Positions 35,721-43,064 of a stretch of 49,286 nt of DNA are shown piece after piece. Each line of letters opens with the position of its first letter. The first letter of the stretch is position 1. Made by a program: the position numbers and the translations under genes. Below the pieces are notes generated by a model, which saw nothing but the letters and a program-made list of their open reading frames with translations, searched no databases and had not been told where the DNA came from. Source of the DNA: Bacteroidota bacterium (GTDB lineage: Bacteria; Bacteroidota; Bacteroidia; Chitinophagales; LD1); the NCBI GenBank assembly GCA_018267365.1, contig JAFDYQ010000036.1, positions 1 to 49,286 on the forward strand, written 5' to 3'.

Positions 35721-36077
35721 GTGGCCTCGCACAACGATCTGGGCAAACGCGGCGAAGATATCGCCGCTCAGTACCTCGCGGAGAGGGGGCATGCCATCCT
35801 GGTCAGAAACTACAGGTTTGAGAAATCTGAAGTGGATATTATCTCCCGGGTAAATGACACTATCGTTTTCACAGAGGTCAAGACGCGAACTTCCGAGGCC
35901 TTCGGCTATCCGGAGGATGCCGTATCTGCACGCAAGCAAGCTCAGCTAAAACTGGCCATGGAGCAGTATGTGCTGGAGAATAATATCACAACGGAACCGC
36001 GCTTTGACATTGTCTCGATCATCATCCGAAGGGATAAAACGGATATCCATCACATAGAGGACGCTTTCTACCATTAG
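35721..36077 (+). CDS. YraN/UPF0102 nuclease-fold protein
   Basis: This 118-residue protein of the UPF0102 (YraN) family starts with GTG at 35721. It has 'HNDLGKRGEDIAAQYLAERG' and the restriction-endonuclease-like core 'SEVDIISRVNDTIVFTEVKT' (E...D then EVK), and 'KQAQLKLAMEQYV'. It is predicted to have a PD-(D/E)XK nuclease fold; biological role unknown. The stop overlaps the next convergent gene by 4 bases. Confidence 0.93.
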   Translation: MASHNDLGKRGEDIAAQYLAERGHAILVRNYRFEKSEVDIISRVNDTIVFTEVKTRTSEAFGYPEDAVSARKQAQLKLAMEQYVLENNITTEPRFDIVSIIIRRDKTDIHHIEDAFYH

Positions 36078-36451
36078 TGGAGAAAGAGCACAGTGCCTTT
36101 GTGTATTTCCAGTGGGCTATCTACGCTCATCCGGTACTCTATCTGATAGCTATAGCAGCCTACCGGTACGTATGATTTGTTGACACTACCGTCCCAAAAT
36201 TGATGGATATCGCTATTGCCATATACTCTGGCCTGATAGCGGTCATAGATATCTATCTGATAGTACTCTACACTACATCCGGAGGTGACACGAAATAGCT
36301 CGCAGGGCCGGCAGTCATCACTCAGAGAGATAGAAGATGGTATGTATAGGCATTCTTTGCCACTACAGTCATATCTCACGGCTGCATCATCCCATGCCAG
36401 GAGAGATATATAGGACAGCATTGAAAGCAATATCAGTGCGGGCCGGCGCAT
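36074..36451 (-). CDS. Secreted T9SS type B sorting-domain-like protein
   Basis: This 125-residue exported protein has a signal peptide ('LILLSMLSYISLLAW') and Cys-rich segments (CSGKEC, DCRPC). The final 65 residues resemble the gliding-motility/CHU_C C-terminal sorting domain of type IX secretion cargo: 'YYQIDIYDRYQARVYG' for the FxIyNRWG part, 'FWDGSVNKSYVPVGCYSYQI' for the WDGxxxGxxxPxGvYxY part, and a final KGTVLFLH. Normal cargo proteins are hundreds of residues longer. Only about 60 residues precede the domain here, so it is nearly all sorting domain. The assignment rests on the pattern only. Confidence 0.7.
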   Translation of the reverse strand: MRRPALILLSMLSYISLLAWDDAAVRYDCSGKECLYIPSSISLSDDCRPCELFRVTSGCSVEYYQIDIYDRYQARVYGNSDIHQFWDGSVNKSYVPVGCYSYQIEYRMSVDSPLEIHKGTVLFLH

Positions 36452-36505
36452 AGTGTATGCCTTTATATCAGAAACGATATACCGGCTCAGGCTATTGTGC
36501 TCAGG

Positions 36506-38845
36506 TCAGAATGGATAGCCCACCGCCAGCTGAAATCTGCCGGGGTTCTTGGTATTGAAGAACCACCTGTTAGTACTTTGCCGGCTAGGATCACGTACCG
36601 CCATACCATAGTCTACACGTACTACAAAGTAGTTGAAATCCAGTCTCAGGCCAGCACCTACGTCTATCGCAAATTCTTTCCAGAAACGGCTAAAATCAAA
36701 ATTGGCATTTGGCCGGTCTGCATCTTTATTGAATAGCCAGACATTGCCGGCATCTGCAAAGAGGGCCCCCTTAAACCACTTGAATATATCAAAGCGCAAC
36801 TCTATATTGCCCTCCATCTTGATGTCCCCTGTCTGGTTAAAAAAGCCAGTACTGAGATTAGCATCATGATTGGGGTCTACATAGCTACCGGGCCCCACCT
36901 CGCGCACCAGAAAGCCGCGGAGACTATTGGGCCCGCCACTGGAAAACTGCTTGGTAAATGGAATCGTCTTAGAGTTGCCATATGGTATGGCCAGACCGAG
37001 ATAGCTGCGTCCCCCAAAGACGCTGTGGTTTGATACGCGATAGTATCCCCTCAGGTCAAATTCACCTCGTACATACTCTGAGAAGTCTTTATTGAAAATT
37101 TTATAAGGCAGCTCCTTGGTTTTGTTTGCATTGGCCGCCGAAAATCCGGCCATTAGTATATTGCCTGCGGTCTCCAGATTTGTGCGAAAGTACATATACC
37201 GCTTGTCATTCTTATTGACCTGATTATTGTAAATGAATGTATAGCTAGGCCCGAGTATGATCTGCTCCTGATAACTGCTTTTGAGCACAGGATTTTCGTT
37301 TAGCCGCTGGTCAAAGTAATAACCGGTCTTGGGTAGAAGGAAGAGCGTAAAATTGATGGGATTTACGATATGTCTTATGAATGAATTCTGATTCCACTCA
37401 TAGCCAAAGGATGTATTAAAGCCATGCAGGTTATAAAAGAATGTTGTTTTGCCTGCAGTATCAAAGTCATTCCGTTGCTCATAATTGTACGCCAGTGTCA
37501 ATCGCGTCTTTGGAGCTTTCTCTTTAAACTTATAGCCTATTTTTTTGCTAAAAGGGAACAAGAATTTGTTGAAGTAATAAGACGCCGTAGCGGAGAAATT
37601 CTTAGTAAAGATCTGGACCGGCTGATGCCGCCCAAAGGTGAACTGCACACCGGGTGTAAAGTCGAGCGCTAGCAGGTCTGAGCGCTTTGTGATGTTCTTG
37701 TTTTTGTACGATACCGTACCTGCTACGCCAAAGAAACCTTCGTAGTTGATATTGGCCTCCGCAGAGGCTGATACTGTCTGCCGTTTGCCGGGCGTCATAC
37801 TGATGATCACATTCAGGTAGCGCTCTACACCGGGCACGCGCACATACTCTACCGTCACAAATTTGAATATCAGCAGGCTGGAGAGGGCCTTTACGGTTTT
37901 CTGATAGACCTCTTTGCTATAGAGCTGGTCATGTGCCAGGAAAGCATTGTCCAGTATGACTTGCGGCCGGATTACCTTCTTCTTATTGATAAAGTAATAC
38001 TCACCGATGCTGAGCGTGTCCCTTTTGATAGGGCCTTCTACCAGCTCCGCTCCATAGTCGGTGGTCACGTAGATATTATTGATCCAGAACTGCTGGTGAG
38101 GCGTGGAGTCATTGACCTGATTGATACGGATATTGATATTGATCACATAGGGCGATGTACTGGAGTCCAGATCAAAAAAGATAAAGTCCTTAGTAAAGAG
38201 AAAGAACCCGCTATTCTTCAGATCTGTCTCTATACGCTGCTGCTCGGCCTTGAGTCCTACTATCTGAAACCTGTCACCGCTCCTGAGCAGCGATTTGTCT
38301 TTGTGTATACGCGTGATAGAATCTGTCAAATAGGGAGCCACCGGGAATGACACTTTGCCTATGTGCCACTGCGGGCCGCGTTTTACATTATATGTCACTG
38401 TGGTCTTCTTCTTTTTGGTACTGACGGTGTGGGTGACATCTGCATACAGATAGCCGTAGTTTTGCAGGTACTGGGCCATCAGCTTGTCACTTTTGTCCGC
38501 CAGTTCGGGGTCAAATATCACCGGAGGTTCCCCTACCTTGTTTTTGATCCACCAGCGGGTCTTGGTCTCTTTTTCAGGATTATTTGCGGCAGTGTATAGC
38601 CACAGGCGGAAGGGCATAAATCCGAACACGCGTTTATTGGGCTGCTGGGCTATCACATGCTGCAGGTCCTCGTGCGACTTCTGCCGCTCATTCAGGCTCT
38701 TATCCTGTATGAACTTTACATTGTTGGCCCTGAGTAGCGTCTGCCCTTCGGTAAACTTTTTTGACACGCGGCAGCTGCTGACAGATAGCACGAGCAGCAG
38801 CCCGAGGGCTGCTGAGATCAGGTGGTATGTACTGCGTGCGGACAA
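36506..38845 (-). CDS. tamL: TamL-type lipoprotein Omp85 (TamA/BamA family)
   Basis: This 779-residue outer-membrane protein starts with TTG at 38845, because no ATG or GTG lies in frame. It carries a lipobox ('LVLSVSSC', lipid Cys at 25), several POTRA-like domains in the N-terminal 390 residues, and a C-terminal Omp85 beta-barrel ending in aromatic 'QLAVGYPF'. Barrel marks include 'FSSGGPNSLRGFLVREVGPG'. The lipidated Omp85 with 'FTEGQTLLRANNVKF' at the N-terminus matches TamL, the Bacteroidota counterpart of TamA for outer-membrane protein or lipid assembly. The expected partner TamB is not adjacent. A small sorting-domain-like gene is 54 bases downstream. Confidence 0.93.
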   Translation of the reverse strand: MSARSTYHLISAALGLLLVLSVSSCRVSKKFTEGQTLLRANNVKFIQDKSLNERQKSHEDLQHVIAQQPNKRVFGFMPFRLWLYTAANNPEKETKTRWWIKNKVGEPPVIFDPELADKSDKLMAQYLQNYGYLYADVTHTVSTKKKKTTVTYNVKRGPQWHIGKVSFPVAPYLTDSITRIHKDKSLLRSGDRFQIVGLKAEQQRIETDLKNSGFFLFTKDFIFFDLDSSTSPYVININIRINQVNDSTPHQQFWINNIYVTTDYGAELVEGPIKRDTLSIGEYYFINKKKVIRPQVILDNAFLAHDQLYSKEVYQKTVKALSSLLIFKFVTVEYVRVPGVERYLNVIISMTPGKRQTVSASAEANINYEGFFGVAGTVSYKNKNITKRSDLLALDFTPGVQFTFGRHQPVQIFTKNFSATASYYFNKFLFPFSKKIGYKFKEKAPKTRLTLAYNYEQRNDFDTAGKTTFFYNLHGFNTSFGYEWNQNSFIRHIVNPINFTLFLLPKTGYYFDQRLNENPVLKSSYQEQIILGPSYTFIYNNQVNKNDKRYMYFRTNLETAGNILMAGFSAANANKTKELPYKIFNKDFSEYVRGEFDLRGYYRVSNHSVFGGRSYLGLAIPYGNSKTIPFTKQFSSGGPNSLRGFLVREVGPGSYVDPNHDANLSTGFFNQTGDIKMEGNIELRFDIFKWFKGALFADAGNVWLFNKDADRPNANFDFSRFWKEFAIDVGAGLRLDFNYFVVRVDYGMAVRDPSRQSTNRWFFNTKNPGRFQLAVGYPF

Positions 38846-38878
38846 TGCTCGTATCGCGCTTAATGTCTTCTTTATTTA

Positions 38879-38886
38879 TTACTTTG
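38879..38886 (+). promoter_or_regulatory. Start-proximal -7-like box of the SpoU methyltransferase gene
   Basis: TTACTTTG ends 6 bases before the ATG at 38893 and matches the box upstream of murB. It lies within the 47-base divergent gap with tamL. Confidence 0.4.
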
Positions 38887-38892
38887 GCTGTC

Positions 38893-39633
38893 ATGCCCGT
38901 ATCCAAAGCCCAGATCAAATTTATCCGGTCTCTTCACCAAAAGAAGTACCGCCAAATGTATGGTAAATTTTTGGTGGAGGGTGACAAGTCGGTACGTGAA
39001 CTACTCCACAGCGTTTTCAAAATTGATGCCATTTATGGGCTATCAGGATGGGTGGAGCGCTATCATAGTCAGTCATTTGAGATGCACGCGGTATCTCCCG
39101 CCGAACTGGCCGAGCTCTCCACCCACGAGCAGCCTGACGAGGTGGTGGCCATAGCATCCGTCCCGGCTCCGACCGATACTAAACTATCTCCATCCGGCCT
39201 ATATATAGCTTGCGATCGGCTCAATGATCCGGGTAACGCCGGAACCATTATCCGTATTGCGGATTGGTTTGGAGCGGGCGCTGTTATTTTTTCTGAAAAC
39301 TCAGTGGACGTCTATAATCCTAAGGTGGTATCCTCTGCCAAAGGTTCCCTTTTTCGTATACCAGTCATATATGCTGATCTGCCAGGGCTGTTGTCAGACA
39401 ATAATACGCTAGCGGTGATCGGCACATACATGGACGGCGAAAGTATCTATAGTACTAAGCTCCCTGCATCGGGTATCCTGCTCATAGGCAATGAAGCCAA
39501 TGGCATAGGAGAGGAACTGGCTGGGATGGTATCTCAGCGCGTTTCCATTCCTGCCTTCGGCAAAGCCGAGTCGCTGAATGCGGGTGTGGCTACGGGGATA
39601 CTGATGAGTGAGTGGCGGAGGCAGCTGAGTTAG
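38893..39633 (+). CDS. TrmH/SpoU-family RNA 2'-O-methyltransferase
   Basis: This 246-residue knotted SPOUT methyltransferase is read from ATG 38893 ('MPVSKAQIKFIRSLHQKK'), which matches the usual N-terminus of the family. It has a substrate-binding domain ('FLVEGDKSVRELL') and the three SpoU motifs: 'NDPGNAGTIIRIADWFGAG', 'LLIGNEANGIGEEL' and 'IPAFGKAESLNAGVATGI'. It methylates 2'-OH in tRNA or rRNA; the target cannot be resolved. The upstream frame from 38827 is not conserved. Confidence 0.93.
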   Translation: MPVSKAQIKFIRSLHQKKYRQMYGKFLVEGDKSVRELLHSVFKIDAIYGLSGWVERYHSQSFEMHAVSPAELAELSTHEQPDEVVAIASVPAPTDTKLSPSGLYIACDRLNDPGNAGTIIRIADWFGAGAVIFSENSVDVYNPKVVSSAKGSLFRIPVIYADLPGLLSDNNTLAVIGTYMDGESIYSTKLPASGILLIGNEANGIGEELAGMVSQRVSIPAFGKAESLNAGVATGILMSEWRRQLS

Positions 39634-39639
39634 ACAAAG

Positions 39640-39647
39640 TATTTTTG
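39640..39647 (+). promoter_or_regulatory. TAnnTTTG box upstream of the structured noncoding locus
   Basis: TATTTTTG, an exact TAnnTTTG match, lies 7 bases after the SpoU methyltransferase stop. A transcript starting about 5-10 bases later would begin roughly 35-40 bases before the first arm of the long-range helix. No -33 TTG is visible at the normal distance. Alternatively, with the preceding ACAAA it forms a weak hairpin (ACAAAgtattTTTGT). Confidence 0.35.
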
Positions 39648-39649
39648 TA

Positions 39650-39682
39650 TTATCTCAATACTCAATACTATTCAGTACTATA
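39650..39682. repeat. AATACT-type short repeat cluster
   Basis: The segment reads as tightly spaced units (TCAATACT, CAATACTA, TCAGTACTA) resembling the arms of the inverted repeat at 28902-28980. It lies between the SpoU methyltransferase gene and the structured noncoding locus. Confidence 0.5.
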
Positions 39683-39690
39683 AATTAAAA

Positions 39691-39883
39691 ACCCACACAG
39701 GAACTGACGTTAAGTTGCTTAAAGTCAGGATTTGGGCTTAGCCTTCACGCTGTAATCCGCCGTTAACCTGTTTTGTGGACGAGGCTCTCCGACTAGTCGG
39801 AGAGTGCGGCCCGCCATTGCAAAGGACGATTATAGGCCCGGTTAAATAGTAATATCCAACTAACGCATCTTCCTGTGTGGGGT
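39691..39883. ncRNA. Candidate structured RNA (about 190 nt), possibly 6S-like
   Basis: This segment of the 369-base gap between the SpoU methyltransferase and TPR lipoprotein genes has no plausible coding frame. Its ends pair through a perfect 12-bp helix (39692-39703 with 39870-39881). Inside are a hairpin CTGAC-g-TTAAG / CTTAA-a-GTCAG (39704-39728, 3-base loop) and a 20-base perfect palindrome CTCTCCGACTAGTCGGAGAG (39785-39804) that can fold into an 8-bp stem with a 4-base loop. A possible 7-bp helix with one G-U joins 39734-39740 and 39833-39839. The size and closed rod-like form are those of 6S RNA. The strand is not certain; the plus strand fits the terminator-like 3' fold. Confidence 0.55.
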
Positions 39884-39893
39884 ATCTTAAAAA

Positions 39894-39956
39894 CTCTTGC
39901 CACTGCTTACGTTTCGACGTCTCCGGAGAGACAGCAGGGCAAGAGGTTATTTTTAT
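39894..39956 (+). terminator. Compact branched fold followed by a T-run
   Basis: An 8-bp stem (CTCTTGCC 39894-39901, GGCAAGAG 39938-39945) continues after a one-base bulge into a 5-bp stem (CTGCT 39903-39907, AGCAG 39933-39937). Enclosed are two mini-hairpins, ACGT-TTCG-ACGT and GTCTC-CGGA-GAGAC, sharing two bases, so alternative pairings exist. The fold is followed by GTTATTTTTAT. It may terminate the candidate RNA, or be a second RNA domain. The opposite strand also reads a stem followed by T residues. Confidence 0.55.
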
Positions 39957-39989
39957 CAAAGAACTAGTGTAAAAATACGCCATTCAGAT

Positions 39990-39997
39990 TAAATTTG
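39990..39997 (+). promoter_or_regulatory. Start-proximal -7-like box of the TPR lipoprotein gene
   Basis: TAAATTTG matches TAnnTTTG exactly and ends 5 bases before the ATG at 40003. No -33 TTG at standard spacing is seen. Confidence 0.45.
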
Positions 39998-40002
39998 ACC
40001 GG

Positions 40003-41037
40003 ATGAAGCGATATATTTTTATTGACATTCCGGTGGTACTGATATGCCTGAGCCTGCTATCCGGATGCTGGCGCTCTGAGCAGAAGCAGGATACTGTCAA
40101 AGCAGAAAGCTATGACTCTACCAAGGTGCACTCTCATGCCATAGATGAGGTGTCTGCCATGATCCAAAAGGACTCTCTCAACGCAGGGTTATATTTCAAG
40201 CGTGCTCAGCTGTATCAGGGTCTGGGAGATCTCAAATCTGCACTGACGGATATGTACCTGGCCGGTGTGCTCGATCCTAAAAATAATGACTATAATCTTT
40301 ACGCTGCAGACCTCTTCATACAGAATAAAGAACCTAGGCGTGCTATCGCGCTGCTCGACCATGCTATCTCGCTCGACTCCGGAAATGTAAAGTACTACGT
40401 ATACGGAGGCAAGTTTGCCTATATGATCAAGGACTATCCCGGCGCGCTGGCTCACTTTAATGAAGGTATCAGGATAGATATCTTCAACCCGGACCTCTAT
40501 TACTGGCGCGGAATGACCTATCTGGATATGGGTGATACTACGCGGGCCCTCTCTGCCCTGCAGACATGTGTGGAGCAGGACCCCAAGAACTCCGACGCCT
40601 ATCTGCAGATAGGTCTGCTGCTGCGCGAGCGTAAGGACAAGATGGCCGATAAGTATCTGGACAACGCCGTGAAGGCAAACCCCAAAGCCACAGATGCGCT
40701 GTACGCCAAAGGCTTTGCACAGCAGGAGCAAGGTAAGTATCAGGAATCGATAGAAACATTTAAGACGATCATAGAGCGCGACTATAAAAATGAAGAAGCC
40801 CTATACGCGCTCGGCGTCAGCTATATGCAGGTAGACTCTATCCCGGCGGCCTACAAGTATTTTGGTATGGCTATACAGATGAATCCTAAATATGCTGAGG
40901 CCTACTACAAGAAAGGCCGCTGTGCTGAAGAGATGAAGCATCTACAGGAAGCAAAGTCTCTGTATCAGGATTGTCTCAACTTCAAACCGGACTACAAGCT
41001 GGCGCAGGAAGGCCTGAAGCGCCTTGGCGGCAGCTAA
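40003..41037 (+). CDS. TPR-repeat lipoprotein
   Basis: This 344-residue lipoprotein has lipobox LLSGC (lipidated Cys at 22). About eight tetratricopeptide repeats follow from residue 50 to the end, each with the W/L-x-x-L/Y-G/A pattern (for example 'LYYWRGMTYLDMGDTTRAL', 'AYYKKGRCAEEMKHLQEA'). TPR lipoproteins usually serve as scaffolds for envelope complexes. No gliding or secretion genes adjoin it, so the partner is unknown. Confidence 0.9.
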   Translation: MKRYIFIDIPVVLICLSLLSGCWRSEQKQDTVKAESYDSTKVHSHAIDEVSAMIQKDSLNAGLYFKRAQLYQGLGDLKSALTDMYLAGVLDPKNNDYNLYAADLFIQNKEPRRAIALLDHAISLDSGNVKYYVYGGKFAYMIKDYPGALAHFNEGIRIDIFNPDLYYWRGMTYLDMGDTTRALSALQTCVEQDPKNSDAYLQIGLLLRERKDKMADKYLDNAVKANPKATDALYAKGFAQQEQGKYQESIETFKTIIERDYKNEEALYALGVSYMQVDSIPAAYKYFGMAIQMNPKYAEAYYKKGRCAEEMKHLQEAKSLYQDCLNFKPDYKLAQEGLKRLGGS

Positions 41038-41078
41038 CATTTTGTACTGGATCCCTCTCGGAATCACAATCGTTTTTC

Positions 41079-41086
41079 TACCTTTA
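41079..41086 (+). promoter_or_regulatory. Start-proximal -7-like box of the GlmU-like gene
   Basis: TACCTTTA, seven of eight to TAnnTTTG, ends 4 bases before the ATG at 41091. Confidence 0.4.
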
Positions 41087-41090
41087 GCGC

Positions 41091-42281
41091 ATGTACATAC
41101 TCTATGACCCGGCGGCTATCCGTATGGACCTGCTGCCGCTCACATACATGCGCCCTGTGGCAGACTGCCGTGTAGGTATCATGACCATCCGCGAGAAATG
41201 GCATCACCTGTTGGGCGAAGACACATTCACATTGTCAGAGAGTTATCTATCAGGCAAGTTCCCTTTCTGTACGACAGAAGGCAGCCATATCTATATCAAT
41301 GGCTCTATATTGCCTACTGCTGAGATGGTGCGCCTCGTGAAGGCCCTCAAGGATGACCAGGCCCTGCATGTGAGCGGTACTACCATAGCCTACTGCGCGC
41401 AGGGATTGCCTCAGTGGCAGCAGATAGAGGCGGATGCTTTGTCAGCGCACTATGTCACCTATACGGAGGACCTACGCCAGGTGCGGTTTCCGTATGATGT
41501 TTTCCGACTGAACGGGGCAGAGATAGAGTCTGATTTTAAGTTGCTTACAAATGGTAGAAAGTCTGCACCTGTGAGCGCGACCAATACTGTAATAGGCGAT
41601 AGCGGGCAGGTTTTCATAGAGGAGGGAGCATCTGTAGAGTGCTGCACTTTCAATGTGAAAGGTGGTCCGGTCTATATCGGGAAAGACGCCGAGATCATGG
41701 AGGGCTGCCTGGTGCGGGGGCCCTTTGCGCTGGGCGAGCATGCCGGGCTCAAGATGGGTGCCAAGATATACGGAGGCACCACCATAGGTCCGCACTGCAA
41801 GGTAGGTGGTGAGGTGAGCAGTGCTGTCTTCTTCGGCTATAGCAATAAGGGGCATGATGGATTTATAGGCAACTCGGTGATAGCCGAGTGGTGCAACCTG
41901 GGCGCGGACACCAACTGCTCCAACCTCAAGAATAACTACGGCACAGTAGATGTCTGGAATTATACCAAAGAAGAATACCTGTCCTCGGGCCTGCAGTTTC
42001 ACGGTCTTGTGATGGCAGACCACGCCAAGAGTGGTATCAATACCATGTTTAACACGGGCACGACCATCGGTGTAGCTGCCAATGTGTTTGATGGTGGTTT
42101 CCCGGATAAGTTCATACCATCATTCACCTGGGGTGGTGCGGGAAAGAAGGAGACCTTTCGCTTTGACAAAGCACTCGAAGTAGCGGAGCGCATGATGGCG
42201 CGCAGGGATATCAAACTCTCGCAAGGCGATATAGATATGATGCAGGCAGCATTTGATCGTGATGAGAAATACCGTAAGTAA
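41091..42281 (+). CDS. GlmU-like sugar nucleotidyltransferase with left-handed beta-helix
   Basis: This 396-residue protein of the Bacteroidota GlmU-like family has an N-terminal nucleotidyltransferase-like domain ('LYDPAAIRMDLLPLTYMRPV', 'HIYINGSILPT') and a C-terminal left-handed beta-helix of hexapeptide repeats from about residue 165 ('GDSGQVFIEEGASVE', 'CLVRGPFALGEHAGL', 'KIYGGTTIGPHCKVGGEV'). The family is predicted to act on UDP-sugars, but the N-terminal G-x-G-T-R-M loop of true GlmU is absent, so catalysis is unproven. It precedes tpiA by 6 bases. Confidence 0.92.
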   Translation: MYILYDPAAIRMDLLPLTYMRPVADCRVGIMTIREKWHHLLGEDTFTLSESYLSGKFPFCTTEGSHIYINGSILPTAEMVRLVKALKDDQALHVSGTTIAYCAQGLPQWQQIEADALSAHYVTYTEDLRQVRFPYDVFRLNGAEIESDFKLLTNGRKSAPVSATNTVIGDSGQVFIEEGASVECCTFNVKGGPVYIGKDAEIMEGCLVRGPFALGEHAGLKMGAKIYGGTTIGPHCKVGGEVSSAVFFGYSNKGHDGFIGNSVIAEWCNLGADTNCSNLKNNYGTVDVWNYTKEEYLSSGLQFHGLVMADHAKSGINTMFNTGTTIGVAANVFDGGFPDKFIPSFTWGGAGKKETFRFDKALEVAERMMARRDIKLSQGDIDMMQAAFDRDEKYRK

Positions 42282-42287
42282 AAAGCA

Positions 42288-43037
42288 ATGAGAAGGAAAA
42301 TAATCGCTGGTAACTGGAAGATGAACCTCAGGTTTGACGAGGCAAAAGCGCTCGCCTCTGCCATCAGGGATGGTGAGAGCGCATACAGGCATGAGGTGAT
42401 ACTCTGCCCGTCATTCCCATATCTCACCTCATTGGCACAGGTGCTAGCGGGTAGCAAGATCTCGCTAGGCGCGCAGAACTGTGCAGACAGGGAGAATGGC
42501 GCCTTTACCGGAGAGGTATCTGCATCTATGCTGGCATCTGTCGGTATACCGTATGTGATCATAGGTCATAGTGAGCGCAGGATATACTACCATGAGTCGC
42601 ATGCAGTGCTGAAAGACAAGATCAACATCGCGCTGGCTAATGGTCTGAAGCCCATTTTCTGCTGCGGTGAGACCAAGGAGGTACGCCTATCTGAGCAGCA
42701 GGCAAACTATGTAGAGCGCCAGCTGGAGGAGAGTTTATTTCATCTCAGCGAGGATGATATACTACGCGTGATCATAGCTTATGAGCCGGTGTGGGCTATA
42801 GGCACGGGGCTCACCGCTACACCTGAGCAGGCGCAGGAGATGCACCACTTTATCCGCACACGCATAGCTGCCAGATATGGCAGGGCGATAGCCGATCAGA
42901 TCATCATACAGTATGGCGGCAGTATGAAGCCTGATAATGCAGCGGAGCTGCTATCTCAGCCGGATGTGGATGGTGGCCTGATAGGAGGAGCTTCGCTAAA
43001 GGCTGACGACTTCAAGGCTATCATTGCCGCTGTTTAA
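42288..43037 (+). CDS. tpiA: Triosephosphate isomerase
   Basis: This 249-residue TIM-barrel enzyme of glycolysis interconverts dihydroxyacetone phosphate and glyceraldehyde 3-phosphate. It has the active-site Lys in 'AGNWKMN', His in 'VIIGHSERR', catalytic Glu in 'AYEPVWAIGTG' and the phosphate loop 'GGSMKPDNAAELLSQPDVDG'. The length is standard. It is in a run with the GlmU-like gene and prmA. Confidence 0.98.
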   Translation: MRRKIIAGNWKMNLRFDEAKALASAIRDGESAYRHEVILCPSFPYLTSLAQVLAGSKISLGAQNCADRENGAFTGEVSASMLASVGIPYVIIGHSERRIYYHESHAVLKDKINIALANGLKPIFCCGETKEVRLSEQQANYVERQLEESLFHLSEDDILRVIIAYEPVWAIGTGLTATPEQAQEMHHFIRTRIAARYGRAIADQIIIQYGGSMKPDNAAELLSQPDVDGGLIGGASLKADDFKAIIAAV

Positions 43038-43064
43038 TATTTACTCACCTGACCAATCAATATC

